Source: Modestobacter sp. DSM 44400 (GTDB lineage Bacteria; Actinomycetota; Actinomycetes; Mycobacteriales; Geodermatophilaceae). Taken from it: a stretch of 64,000 bases of DNA. The stretch spans positions 1 through 64,000 of the forward strand of contig NZ_FNOZ01000003.1 in assembly GCF_900107175.1 (NCBI RefSeq), in the 5' to 3' direction. The position numbers and the translations under genes were made by a program. The notes under the pieces are model-generated. The model ran no database searches. It was not told the DNA's origin and saw only the letters and a list, made by a program, of their open reading frames with translations. Below are positions 1-9,092 of this stretch, piece after piece. Position 1 is the first letter of the stretch. Each line of letters opens with the position of its first letter.

Positions 1-276
1 CTGCTCATCGCGCTCAGGGGCTGCGGCGCGCACCGCGGCGAACATCCGCACGTAGGTGCCGTCGTCAGACCAGCGACGGTGGCGTTCCCACACCGATTGC
101 CACGCGCCGAAGTGATCGGGCAGGTCACGCCACGGCGACCCGGTGCGGTACCGCCAGATGATCGCCTCGAGCGTCAGTCGGTGGTCATTCCACGGCCGGC
201 CCTGATGACCGCCGGCAGGCAGCACCGGCTGGATCAACTCCCACAACTCGTCCGGGATCTCGTCGGTACGCAACAT
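1..276 (-). mobile_element. IS5-family transposase, N-terminal part (runs off window)
   Basis: The minus strand reads from an ATG at 276 to the window edge as 92 codons beginning MLRTDEIPDELWELIQPVLP and continuing through GRPWNDHRLTLEAIIWRYRTG and SPWRDLPDHFGAW. This is the DUF4096 N-terminal domain of IS5-group DDE transposases, which cut and paste their own element. The DDE catalytic core lies outside the window, so intactness cannot be judged. The element sits directly against a broken relaxase tail on the plus strand, which suggests it inserted into that gene. Family call by sequence resemblance only. Confidence 0.8.
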
Positions 277-300
277 TCGTCCAGCGTCGCCCACCAACCC

Positions 301-326
301 GCCAATCTTTGGCAGACACGCTCTAG
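301..326. mobile_element. Probable IS5-group element end with CTAG target
   Basis: Just upstream of the transposase start the sequence ggcagacacgct is followed by CTAG at 323-326, and the relaxase-like reading begins immediately afterwards. IS5-group elements commonly duplicate short CTAG/YTAR targets, so this is the likely terminal repeat and target site. The opposite end is outside the window, so the inverted repeat cannot be confirmed. Confidence 0.35.
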
Positions 327-740
327 CTGGATCGATGACCGGCCCGCGCTGTGGAGGGCGCTGGACGCCGTCGCCCGCCGCGCCGCCGCAGACGCCCACC
401 CCTAACACGCGGCGCTGCACGCCGCCGCCGACGCAGCGCGGCAGGCGCACGACAACGCCCGACGCACCCTGGCCGAGGGCCGCCGGCAACGCAGCGAGCG
501 ACTCGACCGGTTCGGACCCCCGACCCCGAGCGGCGGCTCGCCGACCTCGAGCGCGGCATCGCCGCCGCGCACCAGGAGCTGACCGACACCCGGGCGCGCA
601 TCGCGACCCTCACGACCGAGCCCGCCATCCTCGCCCAGCCGGTCGACGGGCTCGCCCAGCAACACGACGCCTGGCGAGCCCGGAGCGACACCGAGCGCCG
701 CCAGCGGGGCACCCCCGCCCCGCGGCAGGCCACCTCGACG
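327..740 (+). pseudogene. Remnant of a MobF-type relaxase C-terminus
   Basis: A C-terminal tail resembling actinobacterial MobF/TrwC relaxases can be pieced together from two frames. The first frame reads DDRPALWRALDAVARRAAAD and is halted by TAA at 403-405. It continues past the stop as Arg/Ala-rich helix (ARQAHDNARRTLAEGRR). Near position 520 the reading jumps to another frame with RLADLERGIAAAHQELTDTR and IATLTTEPAILAQPVDGL. At least one nonsense codon and one frameshift are therefore needed, and the N-terminal relaxase and helicase domains are absent. The preceding IS5 end probably caused the truncation. The assignment rests on the helical tail only, so it is moderate. From 741 to 981 I see no further coding signal. 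Confidence 0.5.
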
Positions 741-981
741 TCGGGCGTGCCACGCCCGCAGCCGGAATACCTTGGGCGGTCCGATAGCCGTCCCGGCGCC
801 GTGCCCCGGCTGGGGCGTTGACCACGGGCCTTCGTGCGGGCGCGCGGCGGGGTGGACGCCGCCACAGGAGAACGACCGGAGGACAGCTGCGGGAACTGGT
901 TGTCGGCTGTCAGCACTCACCGGGAAATGACGCCTTCTGTAGTGCACCGCCAACCACGCTCGACCAGCCCCGGAGCCAGCC

Positions 982-1222
982 ATGCCCGAGCACACCGCCA
1001 GCCGCGTCCGCGACCTCACTGCAGACAGGGAGCCGGAACTGCTCACCATCGCCGAAGCCGCCGAACTCCTCCGCGCCCCCGTCGGCACCCTGCGCTACTG
1101 GCGCCACCTCGGCACCGGCCCACGCAGCTTCCCCCTCGGCCGCCGCGTCCTCTACCGCCGCAAACGACCTCCGAGCCTGGATCAACACTCAGCACAACCA
1201 GGGCGCCCCCGCCCGGCCTTGA
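982..1222 (+). pseudogene. Excisionase-like helix-turn-helix protein, frameshifted
   Basis: From ATG 982 the protein carries a MerR/Xis-type winged helix core (LLTIAEAAELLRAPVGTLRYW, then GPRSFPLGRRVLYRR). Near 1162 the frame changes. The expected family ending NDLRAWINTQ is present in the next frame, stopping at 1220-1222, and removing one A from the AAA at 1162-1164 joins the two. Proteins of this type direct excision of integrative elements beside their integrase. Here the single-base insertion destroys the last helix unless it is a sequencing error. It lies between the relaxase remnant and the integrase, the usual place for xis in actinobacterial integrative elements. Confidence 0.6.
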
Positions 1223-1232
1223 CGAGGCGCTT

Positions 1233-1496
1233 GTGTCAGACAATAGTGGCGGGGCGGAGATCCGGTTCACCCAGTCCGCGCGCAGGCACCGCATCGGCAA
1301 AGCCTCCGCACGGCACGTCATGGCCAGCACCGAACCGACGCTGGTCACCACCGCCAACGGCACCGACGCCTGGCTCTACATCGGACGCGACAAACGAGGC
1401 CGAGAGTTGGAGATCATCGCGATTCCGCTGTCGACGGAGCCTGCGGCGCCGTCTCTCCTCGTCATCCACGTCATGCCGACCCAGCTCCGAGGATGA
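1233..1496 (+). CDS. Toxin-like protein of a type II TA-like pair
   Basis: An 87-residue protein starting at GTG 1233 and containing IRFTQSARRHRIG near the N-terminus and a hydrophobic end, LLVIHVMPTQLRG. The pattern (an F-T-x-S-A-x-R-H start, central strand pair, final I-H-x-M-P-T) resembles small BrnT/DUF4258-like toxins that usually accompany a ribbon-helix-helix partner. Its stop overlaps the next gene's ATG by four bases (ATGA), indicating translational coupling to that DNA-binding partner. If active it would probably be an RNase-like toxin, but this is inference from size, pairing and resemblance. It sits inside the decayed integrative element, where such modules often persist. Confidence 0.5.
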   Translation: MSDNSGGAEIRFTQSARRHRIGKASARHVMASTEPTLVTTANGTDAWLYIGRDKRGRELEIIAIPLSTEPAAPSLLVIHVMPTQLRG

Positions 1497-1813
1497 AGCC
1501 CATGGCCAAGCGCACCCCACCCCCCGTCACGACCAGCACTCCGCTGGGACCCGACGTCGACCTCGACGAGGAGGACGTACGCCTTCCAGACGGCAGCCGG
1601 CTGACCGAGCAGAAGGCCGCGGCGATCGTGGAGGAAGTGCGGCGTCGCGGCGGACGGCCATCCCTGACCGGAGAGGCGGCCACGTCCCCGCGCATCGTCT
1701 TCCGCGTTACGCCCAGCGTCCGCGACCGCGCCGCCGAGATCGCCGCCCGCGAGGGCAAGACCATCTCCCAACTCGCCCGCGAGGCACTTGAGGCGCGGGT
1801 GGCCTCCTCCTGA
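1493..1813 (+). CDS. Ribbon-helix-helix antitoxin-like protein
   Basis: A 106-residue protein starting at ATG 1493, with an alternative ATG at 1502. The central segment LPDGSRLTEQKAAAIVEEVR is followed by GRPSLTG and an RHH/CopG-like C-terminus, IVFRVTPSVRDRAAEIA plus LAREALEA. RHH proteins of this length bind their own operator as dimers and neutralise the partner toxin. The ATGA overlap with the preceding small gene supports a two-gene module. No frameshift is visible, unlike the neighbouring xis-like gene and integrase. Antitoxin function is inferred; a solitary transcription regulator remains possible. Confidence 0.55.
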   Translation: MKPMAKRTPPPVTTSTPLGPDVDLDEEDVRLPDGSRLTEQKAAAIVEEVRRRGGRPSLTGEAATSPRIVFRVTPSVRDRAAEIAAREGKTISQLAREALEARVASS

Positions 1814-1916
1814 CAAGACCGCAGCGACCGACGAGGAAGGACGGTGCGATGGCCGCCATCCTGGCGCCCCGCTCCAGACCCGGCGACATGCCGGCCGGCC
1901 CACGGAGCCGGCGAGC

Positions 1917-2654
1917 GTGAGCAGCGTAGAGAAACGAGTCCGCGACGGGCGGACGATCTGGCGCGCCCACTACCGCACGCCGGATGGGAAGCAGCGGAAC
2001 AAGTCCTTCACGCGCAAGGGGGACGCCGAGCGGTTCCTGACGACTGTGGAGTCGGCGAAATTGAGCGGGTCGTTCGCCGACCCATCCCTGGGTCGCCTCA
2101 CGGTCGGTGAGTGGTCGGTCCGCTGGCTCGCTGACCAGACGCACCTCAAGCCGTCGACCCTCGAGCGCTACGCCGGCATCCTGCGGAAGGATATCGACCC
2201 GCAGTGGGGAAGGGTGCGCCTTGCCGACGTCTCACACGCCGACGTCCAGTCCTGGGTGGCCAGGCTCGCGGCGGCGCGGTCGCCCGCGACCGTGCGCAAG
2301 GTGCACCGGGTCCTCTCCCTGGTGCTGACCATGGCGGTGAAGGACGGTCGGCTGGCGCGGAACGCGGCCACCGGCGTCAACCTTCCGCGAGTGGTCACCG
2401 AAGAGCGTCAGTACCTGACCCACGCGGAGGTCGAGCGGCTCGCCGAGGCCTGCGCGGCTCCTGTAGGCCAGCCCGTCAGCAAGCACCGGAGACTGAGCGA
2501 ACGGCGACGCGAGGACTACAGACTCATCGTCTTGTTCTTCGACCGAGCCCGTCGGAGCGGGCTATCCCCGCTCCGACCAGGCATTTTGTCAAGTGCCCCC
2601 GGCAGGATTCGAACCTGCGCCACTGCCTCCGGAGGGCAGTGCTCTATCCCCTGA
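1917..2654 (+). pseudogene. Tyrosine integrase lacking the catalytic domain
   Basis: A phage-type site-specific integrase starting at GTG 1917. The N-terminal arm-binding domain (RDGRTIWRAHYRTPDGK, FTRKGDAERFL) and SAM-like core-binding domain (SADPSLGRL-type region, LKPSTLERYAGILRKDIDP, VRKVHRVLSLVL) are normal. At about residue 185-205 (DYRLIVLFF) homology ends. The reading continues through unrelated sequence and the antisense of tRNA-Arg before stopping at 2654. All catalytic R-H-R-Y residues are missing, so the protein cannot recombine DNA. The break lies just before the tRNA 3' end, which was probably the attachment site. A deletion between int and att immobilised the element. Confidence 0.8.
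2551..2577. terminator. 11-bp hairpin downstream of tRNA-Arg
   Basis: Perfect inverted repeat gtcggagcggg / cccgctccgac with a 5-nt loop. It lies 17 bp beyond the 3' end of tRNA-Arg in the direction of tRNA transcription, so it may end that transcript. There is no T-run. It could alternatively be part of the attachment region of the decayed element. Confidence 0.4.
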
Positions 2655-2665
2655 GCTACGGGGGC
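2594..2665 (-). tRNA. tRNA-Arg (anticodon CCG)
   Basis: The minus strand folds into a standard cloverleaf of 72 nt: acceptor GCCCCCG/CGGGGGC with discriminator A, D arm GCTC..GAGC, anticodon stem CTGCC/GGCAG around loop CTCCGGA (anticodon CCG), variable loop TGGC, and T arm GCAGG-TTCGAAT-CCTGC. It decodes CGG arginine codons, which are heavily used here. CCA is not encoded. The 3' end faces the truncated integrase, so this gene is the likely integration site of the element to its left. Confidence 0.95.
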
Positions 2666-2752
2666 TCGTGCCGCGTTGTGGTGCTGTCGCCCCGCTCTCG
2701 CGCGGCGCGGCAGGGACGTTACCAGCCGGGAACGGGTGCCCCGGCGGGGGGC

Positions 2753-3436
2753 TCAGGGCGCCGGGAGCGGCGCCGCGCCGCGGGCCCGAAGCATGTCCTC
2801 CATCGTGGCGGTCTCCGCCGCCTGCGTCTCGGCGATCGACCGGGCGAGGGTGCGGACGGCGGGCTGGGTGGCGTGCGCGTGCCCGTACTGCGCCATCTCC
2901 AGCCCGCCCTGGTGGTGCCGCATCATCAGCTTGAGGAACCGCACGTCCAGCTCCGTGCCCGACAGCGAGCGCAGCTCGGCCAGCTCGGCCTCGGTGGCCA
3001 TGCCGGGCATCACCGCGCCGTCGGCCGCCGCGGCAGCGTCGGGCATGGAATCGGCGTCGGCGCTCATCCAGGCCATGACCTTGCTGCCGGAAGGCGGCAG
3101 CCCCCACAGCGACAGCCAGCCCTGCATCCGGCCTACCTGGTTGGTCTGGGTGGCCGAGATGTCGAAGGCCAGCCGGCGCACCTCGGCGTCCTGCGTGCGC
3201 TGCAGCGTCAGGTTGGCCATCTCCACCGCCTGCAGGTGGTGCCGGCTCATGTCGCGGGCGAACCCGGCGTCCACCGAGTCCGCCGCCGGTGTCTCCGTCC
3301 GCCCGATGCCCAGTCCCACGGCCAGGCCGCCACCGGCGACGAGCAGGCCGACCGCGATCACGGCGAGCAGCGCCGTGGTGAGCCGGCGACGCGGCGGGGG
3401 TGCCGCGTCATCCCGCGCGGCCGTGGGGTGCGTCAT
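2753..3436 (-). CDS. DUF305 family membrane-anchored protein
   Basis: 227 residues from ATG 3436. A short cytoplasmic N-terminus is followed by one hydrophobic anchor ([20 protein letters not shown]). Two copies of the DUF305 signature follow: [12 protein letters not shown] near residue 65 and [12 protein letters not shown] near residue 170. DUF305 domains form ferritin-like helical bundles whose paired histidines suggest metal binding. The biochemical role is not established. The gene begins 5 bp after the stop of the upstream DUF3105 gene, so the two form an operon acting at the cell surface. Confidence 0.85.
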   Translation of the reverse strand: MTHPTAARDDAAPPPRRRLTTALLAVIAVGLLVAGGGLAVGLGIGRTETPAADSVDAGFARDMSRHHLQAVEMANLTLQRTQDAEVRRLAFDISATQTNQVGRMQGWLSLWGLPPSGSKVMAWMSADADSMPDAAAAADGAVMPGMATEAELAELRSLSGTELDVRFLKLMMRHHQGGLEMAQYGHAHATQPAVRTLARSIAETQAAETATMEDMLRARGAAPLPAP

Positions 3437-3441
3437 GTCGC

Positions 3442-4245
3442 TCAGGGCGCCGGGGTCGTGGCGGTCGGGGTGGTCGGTGCGTCGGTGGCCACGTCGGTGG
3501 ACGTCGCCGACCGGCTGCTGTGGCCCTCCACCAGCGGGTCGCTGATGAAGGTGGGGTTCTCGCAGCTGGCGCCGATCTCGGGGTAGTGACCCGCTACGTC
3601 GGCGTTCTTGGTCAAGAAGTCCACGAACTGCTGGACCCGGAGGTCCGTGGCCGAGTCGACCGCCAGCTGGTGGTTCCACGACTGCAGGCTGATCGTCGAG
3701 CCGAGGCCGTCGTAGGGGGACAGCATCAGACCGGAGTTGCCCCGCACGACGTCCTCCAGGGTAGCCAGGTCGTCGTCGCTGATGGTGTCCGGGTCATAGG
3801 TGATCCAGGTCGCCCCGTGCTCCAGGCTGTGCACCGCGTTCTCGTGCCGGATGTCGACGTCGTAGACGGTGCCGGTGCAGTCGGCCCACTCCGGGTCGTG
3901 CGCGCCACCGACCGGCGGGGACTCCGTGTAGGTGACCGGCGTGGACACGTGGTCCTGGCCGGCGGCGTAGTCATAGGTCTGCAGGCCCGCGATCTGGTCG
4001 GCCGAGGTCACCCGATCGGCGTTGGACCGGTTGACCTGCACCACGGCGTAGGTGAGCACGGCGGCGGCGAAGACGACGACGGCCACGGCACCGGCGATGA
4101 GCCCCCACGGCTTCTGGGCGGTCACCACGTTGGCCGGCGGGCGCGTGCGCCCGCGCTGCGGCGGCTTCTTGCCGGCGGCGCTGGACCCCCGGGGCGTGAA
4201 GCCGCGGGCAGCGCGGCTGTCCTCGGGCTTGGGGTCCTTGGCCAC
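3442..4245 (-). CDS. DUF3105 family membrane protein
   Basis: 267 residues. GTG 4245 is preferred because an AGGAG motif lies 5 nt upstream; GTG 4251 is also in frame. A basic, proline-rich cytoplasmic N-terminus is followed by one transmembrane segment ([18 protein letters not shown]). The extracytoplasmic DUF3105 domain has conserved [19 protein letters not shown] and [15 protein letters not shown] segments rich in His and Asp. The function of the family is unknown. It is commonly found next to DUF305 genes, as here, where the DUF305 gene starts 5 bp downstream. The C-terminus is Thr/Ala/Pro-rich and probably disordered. Confidence 0.85.
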   Translation of the reverse strand: MAKDPKPEDSRAARGFTPRGSSAAGKKPPQRGRTRPPANVVTAQKPWGLIAGAVAVVVFAAAVLTYAVVQVNRSNADRVTSADQIAGLQTYDYAAGQDHVSTPVTYTESPPVGGAHDPEWADCTGTVYDVDIRHENAVHSLEHGATWITYDPDTISDDDLATLEDVVRGNSGLMLSPYDGLGSTISLQSWNHQLAVDSATDLRVQQFVDFLTKNADVAGHYPEIGASCENPTFISDPLVEGHSSRSATSTDVATDAPTTPTATTPAP

Positions 4246-4398
4246 TGCCACTCCTGTCGTGCCGGGCGCTGCGCGCGCCCTCGTCCCGCACGGGCTTCTC
4301 CCGCCTGGCGGGGCGAGCGTAGGTGCGCTGCCTGTGCCTCCCCGGTCACCGCAGGTCGACGGCCCCTGCGCGCCGGTCGGGCGGACCCGGCGGGTCAG

Positions 4399-4404
4399 TA
4401 CGAT
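4399..4404 (+). promoter_or_regulatory. -10 hexamer TACGAT for leaderless argS
   Basis: TACGAT lies at -12 to -7 relative to the argS GTG with a 6-nt spacer, and no Shine-Dalgarno is visible. This is the spacing expected when transcription starts at the start codon itself. No convincing -35 is seen. Confidence 0.5.
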
Positions 4405-4410
4405 CACCAG

Positions 4411-6072
4411 GTGACACCCGAGCAGCTCCGCGACGTCGTCCGCTCTGCCGTGGCCTCGGCCGTGGAGCGCGGCGCACTCGCCGTCGCCGTCCCCGATGAC
4501 GTCGTGGTCGACCGGCCGAAGAACCCCGAGCACGGCGACTACGCCACCAACCTCGCACTCCGACTCGCCAAGGCCGCCGGCCGACCGCCGCGGGAGGTCG
4601 CCGAGGTGATCGCCGCCGAGCTGCGCCAACAGCCGGGCATCGACGCCGTCGACATCGCCGGCCCCGGCTTCCTCAATGTGCGGCTGGCCAAGGCAGCGCT
4701 GGGTCAGGTGGCCCTGCAGGCGGTCGCCGCCGGGAAGGCCTACGGCCGGACCGAGATGCTCGCCGGGCAGCGGCTGAACCTGGAGTTCGTCTCGGCGAAC
4801 CCGACCGGCCCGGTGCACATCGGCGCCGTCCGGTGGGCGGCCGTGGGTGACGCGCTCGGCCGGCTGCTGGAGAGCAGCGGCGCAGAGGTCACCCGGGAGT
4901 ACTACTTCAACGACGCCGGCGCCCAGATCGACCGGTTCGCCCGCAGCCTGCAGGCCGCGGCGCAGGGCCGGCCGGTCCCGGAAGACGGCTACGCCGGGGC
5001 CTACATCGACGACATCGCCGCCGAGGTCGTGGCCGCCGAGCCGGGGCTGGCGGAGCGCGCCGACGACGAGCAGCTCGCGGTGTTCCGGTCCCGCGGGGTC
5101 GAGCTGATGTGGGTGGAGATTCGCAGCTCGCTGTCCGGCTTCGGCGTGGTCTTCGACGTCTACTTCAGCGAGTGGACCCTGCACGAGGCCGGCGCGCTGG
5201 AGAAGGCGATCTCCCGGCTCCGCGAGCAGGGCCACGTCTTCGAGGCCGACGGCGCGATCTGGCTGCGGACGACGACGTTCGGCGACGACAAGGACCGGGT
5301 GCTGGTCAAGGGCGACGGCGAGCCGACCTACTTCGCCGCCGACTGCGCCTACTACCTGAACAAGAGGGAGCGCGGTTTCGACAAGGTCCTGATCATGCTG
5401 GGCGCCGACCACACCGGCTACGTCGGCCGGTACAAGGCGCTGGTGGCCGCCTTCGGCGACGACCCGGACACCAATCTGGAGATCCTGATCGGCCAGCTGG
5501 TGAACCTGGTCAAGGGCGGGGAACCGGTCCGGATGAGCAAGCGTGCCGGGAACGTCATCAACCTGGGCGACCTGGTCGAGGCGATCGGCGCGGACGCCGC
5601 CCGCTATGCGCTGGCCCGGGCCTCGATCGACCAGCAGATCGACCTGGACCTGGACCTGTGGAGCCGGCAGACCAGCGACAACCCGGTCTTCTACGTCCAG
5701 TACGCGCACGCCCGCATCGCCTCGCTGCTGCGGGCGGCGAGCGACCTGGGGTTGGTCCTCGGCGAGCCCGCCGACGTCGACCCCGCCCTGCTGGCGACCC
5801 AGCGCGAGAGCGACCTGCTGCGCGCGATCGCGGAGTTCCCCCAGGTGGTGGCCTCCGCCGCGGAGCTGCGCGCCCCGCACCGGGTGGCCCGCTACCTGGA
5901 GGAGCTGGCCGGCACCTACCACCGGTTCTACGACGCCTGCCGGGTGCTGCCGCGCGGCGACGAGGAGGCCACCACGTTGACCACCGCCCGGCTGTGGCTG
6001 TGTGCGGCGACCGCCACGGTGCTGCGCAACGGGCTCGCCGTCCTGGGCGTGCACGCCCCGGAGCGGATGTGA
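4411..6072 (+). CDS. argS: Arginyl-tRNA synthetase
   Basis: 553-residue class I synthetase that charges tRNA-Arg with arginine using ATP in the cytoplasm. The N-terminal Add1 domain ([19 protein letters not shown]) is followed by the HIGH motif in the form [10 protein letters not shown] at residues 136-139 and a KMSKS-like loop VRMSKRAGN near residue 375. The C-terminal DALR anticodon-binding domain ([13 protein letters not shown] through to the end) is complete. GTG 4411 was chosen because it begins the conserved N-terminus and follows a TACGAT box. Its stop overlaps the lysA start (GTGA), so argS leads the argS-lysA-hom cotranscribed group, an arrangement known in corynebacteria and relatives. 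Confidence 0.97.
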   Translation: MTPEQLRDVVRSAVASAVERGALAVAVPDDVVVDRPKNPEHGDYATNLALRLAKAAGRPPREVAEVIAAELRQQPGIDAVDIAGPGFLNVRLAKAALGQVALQAVAAGKAYGRTEMLAGQRLNLEFVSANPTGPVHIGAVRWAAVGDALGRLLESSGAEVTREYYFNDAGAQIDRFARSLQAAAQGRPVPEDGYAGAYIDDIAAEVVAAEPGLAERADDEQLAVFRSRGVELMWVEIRSSLSGFGVVFDVYFSEWTLHEAGALEKAISRLREQGHVFEADGAIWLRTTTFGDDKDRVLVKGDGEPTYFAADCAYYLNKRERGFDKVLIMLGADHTGYVGRYKALVAAFGDDPDTNLEILIGQLVNLVKGGEPVRMSKRAGNVINLGDLVEAIGADAARYALARASIDQQIDLDLDLWSRQTSDNPVFYVQYAHARIASLLRAASDLGLVLGEPADVDPALLATQRESDLLRAIAEFPQVVASAAELRAPHRVARYLEELAGTYHRFYDACRVLPRGDEEATTLTTARLWLCAATATVLRNGLAVLGVHAPERM

Positions 6073-7562
6073 GGGCGCACCCCGCAGGTCCGCTGCATGC
6101 CGGCATCGCGCCGCCGCCGGCCACCGGGCCTGCACCGGCCGATCTGGGCGCGCTCGACCCGCAGGTCTGGCCCCGCTCCGCGCGGCGGGTCGACGGCGAG
6201 CTGCACCTGGGCGGCCGCTCCGTTACCGAGCTGGCCCGCGAGCACGGCACCCCGCTGTTCGTGCTGGACGAGGGCGACTTCCGCGGCCGGGCCGCGGACT
6301 TCGCCGGCGCGTTCGCCGGCGCCGACGTGCACTACGCCTCCAAGGCCTTCCTCTGCGGCCAGGTGGCCCGCTGGGTCGCCGAGGACGGCCTGCACCTGGA
6401 CGCCTGCAGCGGCAACGAGCTGGCCCTGGCCCTGGCCGCCGGCTTCCCGGCGCCCCGGATCGCGCTGCACGGCAACAACAAGTCCCTCGTGGAGCTGCAG
6501 CTGGCGGTCGACGCCGGCATCGGGCACGTCGTGCTGGACTCCTTCGACGAGATCGACCGGCTGGTGCCACTGGCCAGCGCGCGGGTCTCCGCCGGGGGCC
6601 GCCCGGTCCCGGTGCTGATCCGGGCCACCGTGGGCATCGAGGCGCACACCCACGAGTTCATCGCCACCGCCCACGAGGACCAGAAGTTCGGTTTCTCGCT
6701 GGCTACCGGCGACGCGCTGGCCGCCGCCCGCCGGGTCTGCGACTCCCCGGCGCTGGAACTGGCCGGGCTGCACAGCCACATCGGCTCGCAGATCTTCGAC
6801 ACCGCCGGCTTCGAGGCCGCGGCGCACCGGGTCGTGGGGCTGATGGGTGCCATCCGCGACGCCACCGGTCGAGTGCTCCCCGAGCTCAACCTCGGCGGCG
6901 GCTTCGGCATCGCCTACCTGCCCGAGGACGACCCGGTCGCCCCGGGCGACGTCGCGGCTAAGCTACGCACCATCGTGGCCGCCGAGTGCGCCGAGCTCGG
7001 ACTGCCCGTACCGCGGCTGGCCGTCGAACCGGGCCGGGCGATCGCCGGCCCGGGCACGGTCACCCTCTACGAGATCGGCACGATCAAGCCGGTGCGGCTG
7101 GGCGCCAGCGGCGCCCCGGGCACCCCGCTGGTACGCAACTACGTGTCGGTGGACGGCGGGATGAGCGACAACATCCGCACCGCCCTCTACGACGCCGCCT
7201 ACACCTGCGTGCTGGCCAACCGGGACTCCGACGCCCCACCGGCGCTGTGCCGGGTCGTGGGCAAGCACTGCGAGACCGGCGACATCCTGGTGCGCGACCT
7301 GTGGCTGCCCGCCGACGTCGTCCCCGGCGACCTGCTCGCGGTAGCGGCCACCGGGGCCTACTGCTGGTCGATGGCGAGCAACTACAACTACCTGCTCAAG
7401 CCGCCGGTGGTCGCCGTCCGGGACGGCGTGGCCACTGAGCTGGTGCGCCGTCAGACACTGTCCGACGTGTTCGCCCTCGACGCCGTCCTCGCCCACATGC
7501 CCGCCCCGTCTCCGGTCATCGACCAGCCGGCGCCCGAGCTCGCCGCCGGGACCCGCTCATGA
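6069..7562 (+). CDS. lysA: Diaminopimelate decarboxylase
   Basis: 497-residue PLP enzyme of the alanine racemase fold. It decarboxylates meso-diaminopimelate to lysine, the last step of lysine synthesis. The PLP lysine is Lys92 in VHYASKAF. The substrate loops HSHIGSQI, the glycine-rich LGGGFG and CETGDIL near residue 401 are intact. Homology begins around residue 40; the preceding residues are Pro/Ala-rich, as is common in actinobacterial LysA. GTG 6069 overlaps the argS stop and the gene's own stop overlaps the hom ATG, so translation is probably coupled across argS-lysA-hom. Confidence 0.96.
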   Translation: MRAHPAGPLHAGIAPPPATGPAPADLGALDPQVWPRSARRVDGELHLGGRSVTELAREHGTPLFVLDEGDFRGRAADFAGAFAGADVHYASKAFLCGQVARWVAEDGLHLDACSGNELALALAAGFPAPRIALHGNNKSLVELQLAVDAGIGHVVLDSFDEIDRLVPLASARVSAGGRPVPVLIRATVGIEAHTHEFIATAHEDQKFGFSLATGDALAAARRVCDSPALELAGLHSHIGSQIFDTAGFEAAAHRVVGLMGAIRDATGRVLPELNLGGGFGIAYLPEDDPVAPGDVAAKLRTIVAAECAELGLPVPRLAVEPGRAIAGPGTVTLYEIGTIKPVRLGASGAPGTPLVRNYVSVDGGMSDNIRTALYDAAYTCVLANRDSDAPPALCRVVGKHCETGDILVRDLWLPADVVPGDLLAVAATGAYCWSMASNYNYLLKPPVVAVRDGVATELVRRQTLSDVFALDAVLAHMPAPSPVIDQPAPELAAGTRS

Positions 7563-8866
7563 CGGGACCGTCGAGCACGCCGCTGCGGGTCGCGCTGCTC
7601 GGCTGCGGCACCGTCGGCAGCGCGGTGCTGCGGCTGCTCACCGACCAGGGCGCGGACCTGGCCGCCCGGATCGGCCGCCCGATCGAGGTCGCCGGGGTCG
7701 CCGTCCGCCGGCCCGACCGGCATCCCGGCGTGCCCGCCGGCCTGCTCACCACCGACGCGCACGCGCTGGTCGCCCGCCCCGACGTCGACCTGGTGGTGGA
7801 GGTGATCGGCGGCATCGAGCCGGCCCGCACCCTGCTGCTGGCGGCGATGGCCGCGGGCAAGTCGGTGGTCAGCGCCAACAAGGCGCTGTTGGCCGACGAG
7901 GGCGTCGCGCTGCACGCCGCCGCGGCGGCCGCCGGTGTCGACCTCTACTACGAGGCGGCCGTCGCCGGCGCCATCCCGCTGCTCCGCCCGCTGCGCGAGT
8001 CGCTGGCCGGCGACCAGCTGCGCCGGGTGGTCGGCATCGTCAACGGGACGACGAACTACATCCTGTCCTCGATGGCCGAGACCGGCGCCGGCTTCGGCGA
8101 AGCGCTCGCCGAGGCGACCGAGGCCGGCTACGCCGAGGCTGACCCGACCGCCGATGTGGACGGCTTCGACGCCGCAGCCAAGGCCGCGATCCTCGCCTCG
8201 CTGGCCTTCCACTCCCGGGTAACCGCCGCCGACGTCTACCGCGAGGGCATCTCGGCGGTGTCGGCGACCGATGTCGCCCGGGCCGCCGAGATCGGCTGCA
8301 CCGTCAAGCTGTTGGCCATCTGCGAGCGGGTGCCGAACGGCAACGGCTCCGGGGACTCCATCTCGGTGCGGGTGCACCCGGCGATGATCCCGACCTCGCA
8401 CCCGCTCGCCGCGGTCAACGGGGCGTTCAACGCGGTGTTCGTCGAGGCCGAGGCCGCGGGGCAGCTGATGTTCTACGGGCAGGGCGCCGGCGGTGAGCCC
8501 ACCGCCAGCGCCGTCCTCGGCGACCTGGTGGCGGTGGCTCGCAACCGGGTGTCCGGTGCCGCCGGCCCGGGGGCCACCGGTTACGCCGGGCTGCTGACCC
8601 GGCCGATGGCCGAGACCCCGACCCGCTACCACGTCAGCCTCGACGTGGCCGACAAGCCGGGTGTGCTGGCCACGGTCGCGAGTGAGTTCGCCGCCCAAGG
8701 GGTCAGCATCGCCACCGTCCGCCAGGACGGGCACGGCGACGCCGCCACCCTGGTCATCGTCACGCACCGCGCCCCGGACGCCGCCCTGGCGACGACGGTG
8801 GAGCGGCTGCGCGGGATGGCCGCCGTCCGGGGGGTCACCAGCGTGCTGCGTGTGGAGGGGTTGTGA
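7559..8866 (+). CDS. hom: Homoserine dehydrogenase
   Basis: 435 residues. Reduces aspartate semialdehyde to homoserine with NAD(P)H, the branch point to threonine and methionine. The Rossmann loop [11 protein letters not shown] is at residues 11-21. The catalytic domain has [11 protein letters not shown] and [17 protein letters not shown] with the conserved Asp and Lys. A C-terminal ACT domain ([19 protein letters not shown]) indicates feedback control, usually by threonine. ATG 7559 overlaps lysA by four bases. Downstream lie 226 bp of degenerate repeats before thrC, which is unusual since hom and thrC are often tightly packed. Confidence 0.97.
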   Translation: MTGPSSTPLRVALLGCGTVGSAVLRLLTDQGADLAARIGRPIEVAGVAVRRPDRHPGVPAGLLTTDAHALVARPDVDLVVEVIGGIEPARTLLLAAMAAGKSVVSANKALLADEGVALHAAAAAAGVDLYYEAAVAGAIPLLRPLRESLAGDQLRRVVGIVNGTTNYILSSMAETGAGFGEALAEATEAGYAEADPTADVDGFDAAAKAAILASLAFHSRVTAADVYREGISAVSATDVARAAEIGCTVKLLAICERVPNGNGSGDSISVRVHPAMIPTSHPLAAVNGAFNAVFVEAEAAGQLMFYGQGAGGEPTASAVLGDLVAVARNRVSGAAGPGATGYAGLLTRPMAETPTRYHVSLDVADKPGVLATVASEFAAQGVSIATVRQDGHGDAATLVIVTHRAPDAALATTVERLRGMAAVRGVTSVLRVEGL

Positions 8867-9092
8867 GCGGACAGAAGCGTGAGCATCGCAGCGAGCGGAT
8901 GAGCCGACCAAGAGTGAGCTGCCCGGAGCCGACAGGGAGCGAGCATCTCAGCGAGCGCCAGCGAGCGAGGAGCGGAACGACCGCGGAGGCGACCCGTGGC
9001 GTCGAACGAGGAGCGGAGCGACCGCGGAGGCGACCTGTGACGGAGCGAGCGAGGCGCGGAGCGCTCCGCGGAAGCGAACAGGTGATCTGGTC
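8867..9092. repeat. hom-thrC spacer with degenerate tandem repeats
   Basis: The spacer is built of GAGCGA/GAGCGGA words. Two 32-bp copies at 8967-8998 and 9008-9039, offset 41 bp, differ at only two positions (gaggagcgga-a/g-cgaccgcggaggcgacc-c/t-gtg). A third, more diverged copy spans 9051-9084. Each copy ends in GTG. A 77-codon frame crosses the region but is pure low-complexity Arg/Glu/Ser, so I do not regard it as a gene. Function unknown. Confidence 0.7.

Noticed and set aside
3442-6135. Very long minus-strand frame across argS
   Set aside because: Only its last 804 bp (the DUF3105 gene) is family-like; the rest is antisense to argS and reflects GC-rich codon bias.
8961-9084. Possible CRISPR-like direct repeats
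   Set aside because: Only three degenerate copies with about 9-11 bp between them, no unique spacers of normal size and no cas genes.
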